8,163 nucleotides of DNA from Desulfofustis sp. (GCA_029287755.1 JARFQM010000261.1:1-8163), one strand, 5' to 3'. Counted from the stretch's first letter, positions 1-6,646 are shown. Numbers and translations are program-made. Notes: a model not told the origin generated them from the sequence alone.

Positions 1-2
1 TG

Positions 3-320
3 ATGGGAGCCGGCAACCAAATCACCTTGGAGAAACTGCGCGAGTTGGCCAGCACAGATACACATTACCAGCATTATATCGACAAGTATCGGCGCCTGGG
101 GCGGCTTTTCTGTGCGGAGCGGGATACAACTCGCGACGAGGCCGATTGCTTTATTGAAGAATATCATCGCATCATCGACCTGATCGGGCTTTCTAGCCTC
201 TCTGACTATGGTGCGGTCCATGGGGATCTGGGTGAACTGCTCGATGGCGCCTCGCTCAAGAACAACCATGCCCCGCTCTCCCAAAAGGATCTCAGAAACA
301 TCCTGCTGCACAGGCTTTGA
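3..320 (+). CDS. Hypothetical protein, 105 aa, possibly 5'-partial
   Basis: I do not recognise this protein. It is a small, soluble, charged and mostly helical-looking product with no signal peptide or membrane segment; the middle (about residues 20-62) is rich in Tyr, Arg, Asp and Glu, for example YQHYIDKYRRLGRLF. Bases 1-5 read TGATG, so an upstream gene may end on the TGA at 1-3 and overlap this ATG, but the upstream sequence and any ribosome site lie outside the window, so the frame could also continue leftward. It ends 12 bp before the stop of the oppositely oriented lipoprotein gene. It is the longest frame of natural composition here; the 94-aa frame at 208-492 looks like a shadow of it and of the lipoprotein gene. 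Confidence 0.55.
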   Translation: MGAGNQITLEKLRELASTDTHYQHYIDKYRRLGRLFCAERDTTRDEADCFIEEYHRIIDLIGLSSLSDYGAVHGDLGELLDGASLKNNHAPLSQKDLRNILLHRL

Positions 321-332
321 CATCGACTCAGT

Positions 333-545
333 TCATTGGGTTTGCTCTTCAAGCCGGTCTGTTCTCTGTTCTTCGATTTCTTTAACCGCCTCCGCTTTCT
401 CCAGAGGCGTCTTGATCTGCGTCACTATCTTGCCGGCCACTTCCTTGGTGGCCCGGTCGATAGATGATTCTCCTTTTTCTTCCTCATCTTGAGAACAACC
501 GAAGAGCATCACACAGCTCAGCACGCAGATGAAAATTTTTCGCAT
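333..545 (-). CDS. Small lipoprotein, 70 aa
   Basis: This is a probable exported lipoprotein of unknown role. Residues 2-3 are RK, residues 4-16 form a hydrophobic stretch, and L14-F15-G16-C17 makes a lipobox, with Cys17 the predicted lipidated residue. Serine at +2 is the usual signal for outer-membrane rather than inner-membrane retention in enterobacteria; whether that rule applies here is inferred. The mature part is only about 54 residues, highly charged and rich in Glu, Lys and Gln, and likely a single amphipathic helix or coiled coil. The ATG is preceded on the minus strand by a strong purine-rich ribosome site (GGGGAGGA, 549-556), which fixes the start. It is transcribed away from the ABC operon and converges on the 105-aa ORF. 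I cannot name a family. Confidence 0.8.
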   Translation of the reverse strand: MRKIFICVLSCVMLFGCSQDEEEKGESSIDRATKEVAGKIVTQIKTPLEKAEAVKEIEEQRTDRLEEQTQ

Positions 546-548
546 GGT

Positions 549-556
549 TCCTCCCC
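549..556 (-). promoter_or_regulatory. Ribosome binding site of the small lipoprotein
   Basis: The minus strand reads GGGGAGGA three bases before the ATG at 545. It is close to a full Shine-Dalgarno match, though the spacing is short, and it supports both the reality and the start of the 70-aa lipoprotein gene. Confidence 0.6.
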
Positions 557-566
557 GTGAAAAGGT

Positions 567-597
567 TTAATAGATGGTTTTCCTCAGGCCATTTCAA
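567..597 (-). promoter_or_regulatory. Possible sigma70-type promoter for the lipoprotein
   Basis: On the minus strand, TTGAAA (592-597) resembles a -35 box and TATTAA (567-572) a -10 box, separated by 19 bp, which is longer than the usual 17. The start of transcription would fall around 560, giving a leader of roughly 15 bases that still contains the ribosome site. This is a by-eye match only. Confidence 0.3.
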
Positions 598-614
598 CAG
601 GCGCTGTCCCGAAA

Positions 615-714
615 CGATGGATTCTTTTTTATCGAGGCCCATGAAGAATTTTGCCGCGCCGATGGATAGGACTTATGTGGTTATATTTAATTAGTTTTCG
701 CAATTGATCCATCG
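615..714. repeat. Three copies of CGATGGAT upstream of the ABC operon
   Basis: CGATGGAT occurs as direct copies at 615-622 and 660-667 and as an inverted copy (ATCCATCG) at 707-714. The copies are 45 and 47 bp apart, close to whole-number multiples of a helical turn. They fill the gap between the lipoprotein gene and the ABC operon, and the third copy lies just before the ATG at 725. They could be protein binding sites, or the last two could pair in RNA. Chance is not excluded for an 8-mer. Confidence 0.35.
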
Positions 715-724
715 ACTATGTAGA

Positions 725-2596
725 ATGGTCCGGATATCACTTCCAGCTTACCACACAAAATCTCTCTGGGACAACCTGCAGGTGAACCGCGACAACGCAC
801 AGAACAACATAGAAAAAGAGGAACCGGATCCTTACCCGGTCTCTTTTACGGAACTTGTGCGCGGTCTTCTGGCCGATCAGTTTGTCACTCACCGCTACCG
901 TCTGATAATCGGCTTCCTGGCCCTTATCAGCGTCGATTTCCTGCAACTGTCTATTCCGCTTCTGGTCAAACAAGCCATAGATTTGCTGGCCGGCCAGGGG
1001 GCGACCATGACCAGTCTTTTCACCCTTGCCGGCGCTATCCTGGCCATCGCAATTACCGTTGTGCTGCTGCGCTTCGTCTGGCGCATGCTGATTATCGGTT
1101 TCTCCCGTTATCTGGAGCGTCACCTGAGAAACAAGATTTTCGACCACATACTGGCCATGGATCAATATTTTTTTTCCCGGAGGTCCACCGGCGACATCAT
1201 GGCCCATGGCTCAAATGATCTTGCCGCGGTGCAGATGGCCTGCGGCATGGGTATGGTGGCCGCCGTCGACGCCCTGGTCCTGTCGGTGGCTGCAATAGGA
1301 TTCATGATCTACATTCACCCGACCCTCACCCTCTTCGCTCTGCTCCCCCTTCCTTTTCTGGCGCTGACCACCAGGTTTCTCTCCGCCAGGCTGCATCATC
1401 GATTCAGCCATGTCCAGGAAGAGTTCTCCCGGATGACCGAATTTGCCAGGTCAGCTGTGGTTTCCATCAGGCTGATTAAAGCCTATACCCACGAGAGAAG
1501 CCAGGTGGATGACTTCAACCGCCTTGGCAGACGATACGTACACGCCAACATCAGAGTGGCCCTCATCCATGGTCTTTTGTTTCCGGCATCGACGCTGATC
1601 GGCAATATCGGTCTGCTGATCGTTCTGGTCTATGGCGGCCGCCTGGTAATCGACCAAACCATTACCATAGGCGATTTTGCCGCTTTTACCACCTATCTGC
1701 AGATGCTCATCTGGCCAATGATGGCAGTGGGGTGGGTCGCCAACCTCACCCAGCGGGGAGTGACCGCGCTCAGAAGAATCCATGGCCTGATTACTTCCGA
1801 GGCTGTTCTGATCGACACCTGCCCCCCCTCCGCAATGCTTCCGGCCTCCTCGGGGTTCAAGGCCAGGGATCTTACTTTTGCCTACCCGGACTCCGCCAGA
1901 ACGCAATTGTCCAATATCACTTTCGAGGTCGACTCAGGCATCATCGGTATTGCCGGTAAAACGGGCAGTGGTAAAACGACCCTCTGCAAACTTCTGGTGC
2001 GGCTGTATCCGGTGCAGCGCCGGGAACTATTTTATGGGGATCGCGATGTCAACGAGATTCCTTTTGAACAGCTCAGATCGCAGATAGCCTATGTGGGTCA
2101 GGAGCCCATTCTGTTTTCCGACACAATCAGGGCCAATATCGGTTTCACCAGCGATGAGATGGCCATGGACAAAATCGAGGCCGCTGCCCTTGATGCTGAT
2201 ATCCATAACGAGATCCTCGAATTCAGCAACGGCTACGACACGGTGATCGGCGAGCGCGGCATCACCCTCTCGGGCGGGCAGCGCCAGCGCATAGCCCTGG
2301 CTCGAGCCCTGCTGTACGACAGGCCTGTGTTGGTGATAGATGATGGGCTCTCGGCCGTCGATACCGCCACCGAAAACAATATTGTCACCGCCCTGCGGCG
2401 ACGCTTCAGTGGTAAAACGGTGTTTATCGTCTCCAACCGCCTCAAGCTTCTCTCCATGACCGACCGGATCCTCATTCTGGAAGAGGGAAAACTGATCGAC
2501 GATGGCAGTCACCGGGCCCTGCTGGAAAGAAACAATTTCTACCAGGCCATGCACCTCAAGCAGATGCAGGAAATGGAAGGACTGTCCCATGCGTAA
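725..2596 (+). CDS. ABC exporter half-transporter, subunit 1 (degenerate ATP site)
   Basis: This is an exporter-type ABC protein of the MdlA/BmrC/TM287-like kind: an inner-membrane domain with about six helices (residues ~55-335) followed by an ATPase domain (~370-600). Counting from the ATG at 725 (623 aa), Walker A GKTGSGKTT is at 411-419, the Q-loop Gln at 459, signature LSGGQ at 515-519 and Walker B ending in Asp539. The residue after it, normally catalytic Glu, is Asp540 (VIDDGLSAVD), and the switch His is Asn571 (VSNRLK). This is the pattern of the non-catalytic half of heterodimeric exporters, and the next gene supplies the partner. The substrate is unknown. The start is uncertain: TTG 704, ATG 725 and GTG 782 are all in frame and none has a good ribosome site; an in-frame stop at 692 limits extension. 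ATG 725 was preferred as the usual codon. Confidence 0.93.
   Translation: MVRISLPAYHTKSLWDNLQVNRDNAQNNIEKEEPDPYPVSFTELVRGLLADQFVTHRYRLIIGFLALISVDFLQLSIPLLVKQAIDLLAGQGATMTSLFTLAGAILAIAITVVLLRFVWRMLIIGFSRYLERHLRNKIFDHILAMDQYFFSRRSTGDIMAHGSNDLAAVQMACGMGMVAAVDALVLSVAAIGFMIYIHPTLTLFALLPLPFLALTTRFLSARLHHRFSHVQEEFSRMTEFARSAVVSIRLIKAYTHERSQVDDFNRLGRRYVHANIRVALIHGLLFPASTLIGNIGLLIVLVYGGRLVIDQTITIGDFAAFTTYLQMLIWPMMAVGWVANLTQRGVTALRRIHGLITSEAVLIDTCPPSAMLPASSGFKARDLTFAYPDSARTQLSNITFEVDSGIIGIAGKTGSGKTTLCKLLVRLYPVQRRELFYGDRDVNEIPFEQLRSQIAYVGQEPILFSDTIRANIGFTSDEMAMDKIEAAALDADIHNEILEFSNGYDTVIGERGITLSGGQRQRIALARALLYDRPVLVIDDGLSAVDTATENNIVTALRRRFSGKTVFIVSNRLKLLSMTDRILILEEGKLIDDGSHRALLERNNFYQAMHLKQMQEMEGLSHA
2575..2581 (+). 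promoter_or_regulatory. Ribosome binding site deciding the start of ABC subunit 2
   Basis: GGAAGGA lies inside the 3' end of the first ABC gene, 7 bases before the ATG at 2589. It favours that ATG over an earlier in-frame start at 2502, which would add 29 residues with no resemblance to an ABC N terminus. Confidence 0.65.
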
Positions 2597-4379
2597 TTTC
2601 GGCTACATGGAAAAAGGGCAGAGTTCCTCCCTCTATGATTTCAGACTCTGGCTGCGGATCCTCAAACACAGCAGGGGCTTCAAAATACCGATTACCATCG
2701 CGGTGTTTCTTTCTCTGGGGGTCACCTTCTCGGCGTTGAGCCTGCCCTACCTTATGAAGACCGGTATCGACTCCTATATTACGGCCACGATGCTTCCCCT
2801 CGATGAACGCTATGGCGGATTGGGGAAAATCGGCCTGCTTATCTGCCTGTTGATAACAGCCGGGTTCATCCTTACTTTCGTCCAGGCTGTTCTGCTCGAA
2901 TGGGTCGGTCAATCGGTGATGCATCGCATCCGCCAGCAGCTTTTCGATCATATCCTCAATCTCGATCTCAGCTTCCTCACCAACCAGCCGACGGGCAGAC
3001 TGGTCACCCGGTTGACCAACGATGTCCAGAACATGTATGAAATGTTCACCTCGGTGCTGGTAACCCTGTTCAACGACATCCTGAGGTTGGCCGGCATTCT
3101 GGTGGTACTCTACCTGCTCAATGTTCGCTTGGCCCTGGTGATGTCAGTATTCGTTCCTCTCGCCCTGGTCTTGACCCTCGCCTTCTCCAGATTAGCCAGA
3201 GAAAAATTCCGGGAGATTCGGAGCCAGTTGTCAAAGATAAACAGCTTTGTTCAGGAGTCGGTTTCCGGCATATCCATCATTCAGCTGTTTGGCCGGCAGC
3301 GCCAGTGGTATGAAAAATTTGCCGATCTGAGCGGTGAGTACCTGAGCAGGACCCTGAAGCAAATACGCCTTTTTGCCGCCTTCATGCCCCTCACCGAACT
3401 GATGAGTTGGGCCGCCGTGGCGCTCATTCTGTTATACGGCGGCCGCCTGGTTATGGGCAGCACCCTGAGCATCGGCGAATTGATCGCTTTTATCGCCTAT
3501 ATGCGACTGTTTTTCCAGCCGCTCAGGGAACTGGCCCAGAAATATTCGATTGTCCAGTCAGCCCTGGCTTCGGCTGAGCGTATATTCGATATGCTCGACA
3601 CCTCGAGACAGATCACCGAGATTGAAAATCCCCACCAGTTGCAGAAGGCCAGAGGTGCACTCACCTTCTCTTCAGTCAGCTTTGGTTACGATCCGGATGA
3701 AATGGTGATCAAAGGACTTGATTTGGAGATTGCCGCCGGCGAGACAGTGGCGGTGGTCGGTCCCACCGGTTCGGGCAAATCGACTCTTATCAGTCTGCTG
3801 CTCAGGTTCTACGATCCCCAAAAGGGAACCATTCAAATCGACGGCTGCCCAATCAGCGAGCTCAGCCTGCTGCAACTGCGCACCGTTGTCGGGGTGATCC
3901 TTCAGGATGGGTTCATCCTCGACGACACCCTGCTGAGAAATATTGTTATGGACAGCGGCAGTTCCAGGGAGTGTGTCGAAAAGATAATAGAGAGCTCGGG
4001 CATGACTCCTTTTATTGCCAAACTTGAGGACGGCCTCGATACCAGAATCGGCGACGGCGGCCGCGAGCTTTCCACTGGTGAAAAACAGTTGCTTGCCTTC
4101 GCCAGGGCCCTGTGCCGTGATCCAGCAATTCTCATTCTCGACGAGGCCACCGCCTTTATCGACTCCGAGACAGAGTCAATTCTCGAAGAGGCAATCGATC
4201 GGCTCGAAGATCGAACTTCGATTATTATCGCCCACCGGTTGTCAACCATCAAACGGGCAGATAGAATCGTGGTGATGAAAGAGGGCACAATAGTCGAGCA
4301 GGGCACCCATGAGGAACTTCTGCAGGGCGGCGCATACTACGCCAGACTGGTGAAACTAGACACCTTCAAGGCGCTGTGA
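2589..4379 (+). CDS. ABC exporter half-transporter, subunit 2 (catalytically complete ATPase)
   Basis: This 596-aa protein is the likely partner of subunit 1, resembling MdlB/BmrD/TM288-type halves. Six predicted membrane helices occupy about residues 30-325, with a long loop between helices 1 and 2, and the ATPase domain follows at about 355-590. Walker A GPTGSGKST is at 391-399, the Q-loop Gln at 439, Walker B ILILDE with Asp518 and catalytic Glu519, and the switch His at 549 (IAHRLSTIKRAD). The signature motif is LSTGE (494-498) instead of LSGGQ. In a heterodimer this altered signature faces the degenerate Walker B and H-loop of subunit 1, so one site would be inactive and the other (this Walker A/B/H plus the LSGGQ of subunit 1) active. 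The gene overlaps its predecessor by 8 bp (ATGCGTAA), suggesting coupled translation and fixed stoichiometry. Substrate unknown. Confidence 0.96.
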   Translation: MRNFGYMEKGQSSSLYDFRLWLRILKHSRGFKIPITIAVFLSLGVTFSALSLPYLMKTGIDSYITATMLPLDERYGGLGKIGLLICLLITAGFILTFVQAVLLEWVGQSVMHRIRQQLFDHILNLDLSFLTNQPTGRLVTRLTNDVQNMYEMFTSVLVTLFNDILRLAGILVVLYLLNVRLALVMSVFVPLALVLTLAFSRLAREKFREIRSQLSKINSFVQESVSGISIIQLFGRQRQWYEKFADLSGEYLSRTLKQIRLFAAFMPLTELMSWAAVALILLYGGRLVMGSTLSIGELIAFIAYMRLFFQPLRELAQKYSIVQSALASAERIFDMLDTSRQITEIENPHQLQKARGALTFSSVSFGYDPDEMVIKGLDLEIAAGETVAVVGPTGSGKSTLISLLLRFYDPQKGTIQIDGCPISELSLLQLRTVVGVILQDGFILDDTLLRNIVMDSGSSRECVEKIIESSGMTPFIAKLEDGLDTRIGDGGRELSTGEKQLLAFARALCRDPAILILDEATAFIDSETESILEEAIDRLEDRTSIIIAHRLSTIKRADRIVVMKEGTIVEQGTHEELLQGGAYYARLVKLDTFKAL

Positions 4380-4389
4380 GAGGGTCAGG

Positions 4390-5439
4390 ATGAACGCTAC
4401 GCTCTTGTGGTGGGGCCGATTCGATCCCAATTATTCCCGCAACCGTATTCTCAGATCTCTACTGAAGGACAACGGCATAGGTCTGCGCGATTTCAGGCCA
4501 CGCTCGTCAGTGCTGGGATCGCTGGAAGCGGCGATTCGTCGGCCGCAACCCGGAGATGCACTGTGGCTCCCCTGTTTCCGGCATCGGGATTTCAGTTCCG
4601 CCAGAAATTATGCAGACAGGCACGATCTGAAACTGGTCTTCGATCCACTCATCTCCAGCTGGGACAAAACGGTCTATGAAAGGCAGAAGTACCCCGCCAC
4701 TCACTATCGGGCCAGACGCCTGCTGCAGCGGGAGCGTTCACTTTTCAGCCAGGCAGACATCGTTGTCGCCGACACCCGGTCCCATGCCGACTTCTTCATT
4801 GAACAGCTTGGGGCCCCCGCTGAACGCACCCGGGTGATCCCGGTGGGGGCCGAAGAAGCGCTTTTCACCAGGCAGCCGCCCCGCTCCCCCTCAGATAGAC
4901 CGGAGATCTTATTTTTCGGCAGCTTCATTGGACTGCAGGGGCCGCAGCACATCGTCGAAGCCGCCCGCCTGGTTCCCGACGCCCGCTGGACCCTGCTGGG
5001 GGAAGGACCGCTTCGCAGCCACTGTGAATCCCTGGCTCGCAACCTTGCCAATATTGGTTTTGAAGATTGGCTGCCCTACGAGCGCTTGCCCGAACGAATC
5101 GCTCAAGCCGATGTGCTGCTGGGTATTTTCGGGGATTCGCCCAAAGCTGGCCGGGTTATTCCCAATAAGGTCTATCAGGCCCTCGCCTGCGGGCGGCCTG
5201 TGGTGACCAGAATCTCTCCCGCGTACCCTGAGACGCTGCTCAATGACAGGGCCTCGGGACTTGTCTTTACTGCGCCCGCCGATCCAGCTTCTCTGGCCAC
5301 GGCAGTGAGCACTCTAATCTCCGACAGCACAGAACTGTCGGCAGCGGCCGATCAGGCCAGCAGAACCTACAAAAAATATTTCTCTCTTTCACATACGGAA
5401 CAAGCGCTGCTTGACGTTCTCGGCGTCCTCGGCCTCTAG
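4390..5439 (+). CDS. Glycosyltransferase, GT4-type (GT-B fold)
   Basis: This 349-aa protein is a probable cytoplasmic sugar transferase using a nucleotide-sugar donor. The N-terminal Rossmann half opens with LLWWGRFDPNYSRNRIL; the hinge region reads RVIPVGAEE (148-156, the usual IPNGVD position). The donor-binding half has FFGSF at 175-179, LLGEGPLR at 202-209 and PNKVYQALACGRPVV (258-272), the GT4 nucleotide-sugar motif. In the classical E-x7-E pair the second Glu is replaced by Gln263 and the first position is Arg255, so the catalytic or donor-binding details may differ. No membrane helix is evident. A ribosome site (GAGAGGG, 4378-4384) precedes the ATG, and only 10 bp separate it from the second ABC gene, so it probably belongs to the same operon. 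Acceptor and sugar cannot be told from sequence; a role in making the exported product is inference. Confidence 0.92.
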   Translation: MNATLLWWGRFDPNYSRNRILRSLLKDNGIGLRDFRPRSSVLGSLEAAIRRPQPGDALWLPCFRHRDFSSARNYADRHDLKLVFDPLISSWDKTVYERQKYPATHYRARRLLQRERSLFSQADIVVADTRSHADFFIEQLGAPAERTRVIPVGAEEALFTRQPPRSPSDRPEILFFGSFIGLQGPQHIVEAARLVPDARWTLLGEGPLRSHCESLARNLANIGFEDWLPYERLPERIAQADVLLGIFGDSPKAGRVIPNKVYQALACGRPVVTRISPAYPETLLNDRASGLVFTAPADPASLATAVSTLISDSTELSAAADQASRTYKKYFSLSHTEQALLDVLGVLGL

Positions 5440-5658
5440 CGTCTGGCCTGCAGTTTCCTGCTTATTCGATCTTTTTTCTCCTTGGGCGGGCCGCTGATCG
5501 GCTTTATTGCAGAACGTTCGTCGCTTGATCACGCCCTGGTAGTGTTCGGCATCATTCTGGCAGCAGGATCGGCGGCGGCAAGGATCTTTATGTTTCGCCA
5601 CCACCAATTCACCGACCACGATTTTACCGATGATCCAGTTTCTGGAAGTGAACCCTGA
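5440..5658 (+). pseudogene. Remnant of a membrane transporter C terminus, probably MFS
   Basis: Immediately after the GT4 stop codon (TAG, 5437-5439) the same frame stays open for 72 codons to TGA at 5656-5658. The product has two hydrophobic stretches: FLLIRSFFSLGGPLIGFI (about 5455-5508) and ALVVFGIILAAGSAAARIFM (about 5533-5592), linked by AERSSLDH and followed by a polar His/Asp-rich tail. This is the look of the last two helices of a major facilitator transporter, with the SLGGPLIG...AER loop typical of that fold. There is no ATG before codon 50 and no ribosome site, and the N-terminal ten helices that should lie upstream are replaced by the GT4 gene. It is therefore read as a decayed fragment left by a deletion or recombination. 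The last 35 bp overlap the end of the DUF616-type gene on the other strand. Family assignment is from motif and hydropathy only. Confidence 0.45.
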
Positions 5659-6442
5659 ACAACCAGTAAGGAATATAACAGGGTGAGACACCTCGATGCT
5701 GGGCCAGACTGTAGTTGAAACTCACCTGGTCGCGGCAAGACCATGATAGAAGCTGGTTGAACCAGGTCTCCATCAAAGCCCGCAGGTGCGGATCGCCCGG
5801 CCGGCGTATCAGCAGACGGGCGTTTATATGGGGATAGGGATCGCTGAATTTTTCGAGATCTGTATAGGTGCGATACTGTTTACTCAGAAGCTCCGGATCG
5901 TCCCTGCCGGTGTTGATGCAGAGTTCCACCTCCTGTTTAAGGGAAGAGTGAAAAGGATGATGGAGCAGGCCCAGCACCCGGTCCTCGTCCATTGCCTGGT
6001 TGAGGAAGAGGTCGAGGTCGCCGCGTATGCGGATATTGGCGTCCACATAGATACTCAGGTCGTAACCGTCGTCCACCAGGTGATTTTTTATTTTGTAGAG
6101 CCTCGAGAGACGCACCGGATCGAGCCCGTCATCATTGTCGGCGAGCCTGATCTTCCAGGTGTCAGAGGAAAGTGCCGGGTTATCGGTTATACAGACGAAA
6201 TCCCACTGCTTGGCAGTGGCCAGTAATGAGGGAATTTCGTTCAGCCGGTCGTAGCCGCCGGTCAAGACGGTGTAAAGCAGTTTTTTCCGATCCCGGTAGC
6301 GATCTCTGCTCACCGATCGGATCAGTGGCGGCCGTGTGCGCACATAGTCAAGCAGATACCCGCCAACCAGCACAACGTACCCCCACCGGCCTCCTTTTCC
6401 GTCCATTCCATTCTGTTTTTTCAGATGTTCGAGAAAGAGCAT
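5624..6442 (-). CDS. DUF616/TOD1-like glycosyltransferase domain protein
   Basis: This 272-aa protein matches by eye the DUF616 (TOD1/MUCI70-type) glycosyltransferase pattern: YTVLTGGYDRL at 57-67, an aromatic-rich WDFVCITD at 80-87, a W-K-I strand at 96-98, RLYKIKNHL at 114-122, and IYVDANIRIRGDLD at 131-144, whose Asp134 sits where a metal- or nucleotide-binding acidic motif is expected. The C-terminal part has W234 and RDQVSFNYSLA at 237-247, typical of small GT-A enzymes. Residues 20-35 are mildly hydrophobic and might associate with membrane, but no clear helix is seen. The start is uncertain: the ATG at 6442 lacks a strong ribosome site, and an in-frame ATG at residue 13 (6406) is possible. 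It faces the GT4 gene and is divergent from tolC, with a plausible own promoter. Sugar and acceptor are unknown. Confidence 0.83.
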   Translation of the reverse strand: MLFLEHLKKQNGMDGKGGRWGYVVLVGGYLLDYVRTRPPLIRSVSRDRYRDRKKLLYTVLTGGYDRLNEIPSLLATAKQWDFVCITDNPALSSDTWKIRLADNDDGLDPVRLSRLYKIKNHLVDDGYDLSIYVDANIRIRGDLDLFLNQAMDEDRVLGLLHHPFHSSLKQEVELCINTGRDDPELLSKQYRTYTDLEKFSDPYPHINARLLIRRPGDPHLRALMETWFNQLLSWSCRDQVSFNYSLAQHRGVSPCYIPYWLFRVHFQKLDHR

Positions 6443-6540
6443 GAGTCTACTCGTCTGGAGGAATTACCACGGCGTGGCAGAGCAGTACATTCATCCGTTG
6501 TGGGTCAGTTTTTTTATTGGTTCGATATATTTAGTACGCT

Positions 6541-6570
6541 ATTATATCTTATGTTTTGACATTCAGTGAA
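6541..6570 (-). promoter_or_regulatory. Probable promoter of the DUF616-type gene
   Basis: On the minus strand a perfect TATAAT (-10, 6541-6546) is preceded 18 bp upstream by TTCACT (6565-6570), four of six matches to the -35 consensus. Transcription would begin near 6534, leaving about 90 bases of leader. It overlaps the tolC promoter running the other way. Confidence 0.45.
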
Positions 6571-6584
6571 GGGTTTCTTATATC
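6556..6584 (+). promoter_or_regulatory. Probable sigma70-type promoter of the tolC-adaptor operon
   Basis: A perfect -35 TTGACA (6556-6561) is followed after 17 bp by TATATC (6579-6584), four of six matches to the -10 box, in AT-rich DNA. Transcription would start around 6591, about 56 bases before the ATG at 6647. Its position also argues against the GTG at 6566 as the tolC start, because that codon lies between the two boxes. Confidence 0.55.
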
Positions 6585-6624
6585 TATTTAATTATTTTAT
6601 TAATTACCGGGTGGCAACACGGAA

Positions 6625-6638
6625 CCTTTTTAAAAAGG
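6625..6638. repeat. Perfect 14-bp palindrome CCTTTTTAAAAAGG
   Basis: The 14-base sequence is its own reverse complement and ends inside the tolC ribosome site (AAGGA, 6635-6639). It lies downstream of the predicted transcription start. It could be a binding site for a dimeric regulator; in single-stranded RNA it has no loop, so a stable hairpin would need some bases to unpair. Palindromes of this size are not rare in AT-rich DNA. Confidence 0.35.
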
Positions 6639-6639
6639 A
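6635..6639 (+). promoter_or_regulatory. Ribosome binding site deciding the tolC start
   Basis: AAGGA followed by a seven-base gap precedes the ATG at 6647. It selects this ATG, which also places a signal peptide at the very N terminus, over the upstream in-frame GTG at 6566. Confidence 0.6.
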
Positions 6640-6646
6640 TTTGGAT

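Noticed and set aside
651..687. Promoter for the ABC operon (TTGCCG at 651, TATGTG at 674 or TATATT at 682)
   Set aside because: Neither pairing has both a good -10 box and proper spacing, so no specific promoter can be supported although one is expected in this gap.
2502..2588. Extended start of ABC subunit 2 at 2502
   Set aside because: The extra 29 residues are read from another frame of the coding 3' end of subunit 1, and a good ribosome site precedes the ATG at 2589.
1631..3451. Identical 14-base stretch GGCGGCCGCCTGGT in both ABC genes (1634-1647 and 3438-3451)
   Set aside because: It encodes the shared YGGRLV motif at the same place in two paralogous membrane domains, so it is explained by homology rather than a mobile or regulatory repeat.
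5431..5480. Possible terminator after the GT4 gene (GGCC arms followed by a T-rich run)
   Set aside because: The stem is only four base pairs with a loop of about ten, and the T run is distant; too weak to call.
5786..6226. 146-codon + strand frame
   Set aside because: It lies fully opposite the DUF616-type gene, whose motifs are clear, and its own product has no recognisable features.
6441..6569. A 42-codon frame on the + strand starting ATG at 6441 (MSLLVWRNYHGVAEQ...) with a hydrophobic middle
   Set aside because: It overlaps the start of the divergent gene and both predicted promoters, has only a weak ribosome site, and its composition follows the AT-rich DNA; probably chance.
6566..6646. 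N-terminal extension of the TolC-like protein from GTG 6566
   Set aside because: The GTG lies inside the predicted promoter, has no suitable ribosome site, and the extension would bury the signal peptide behind 27 extra residues.
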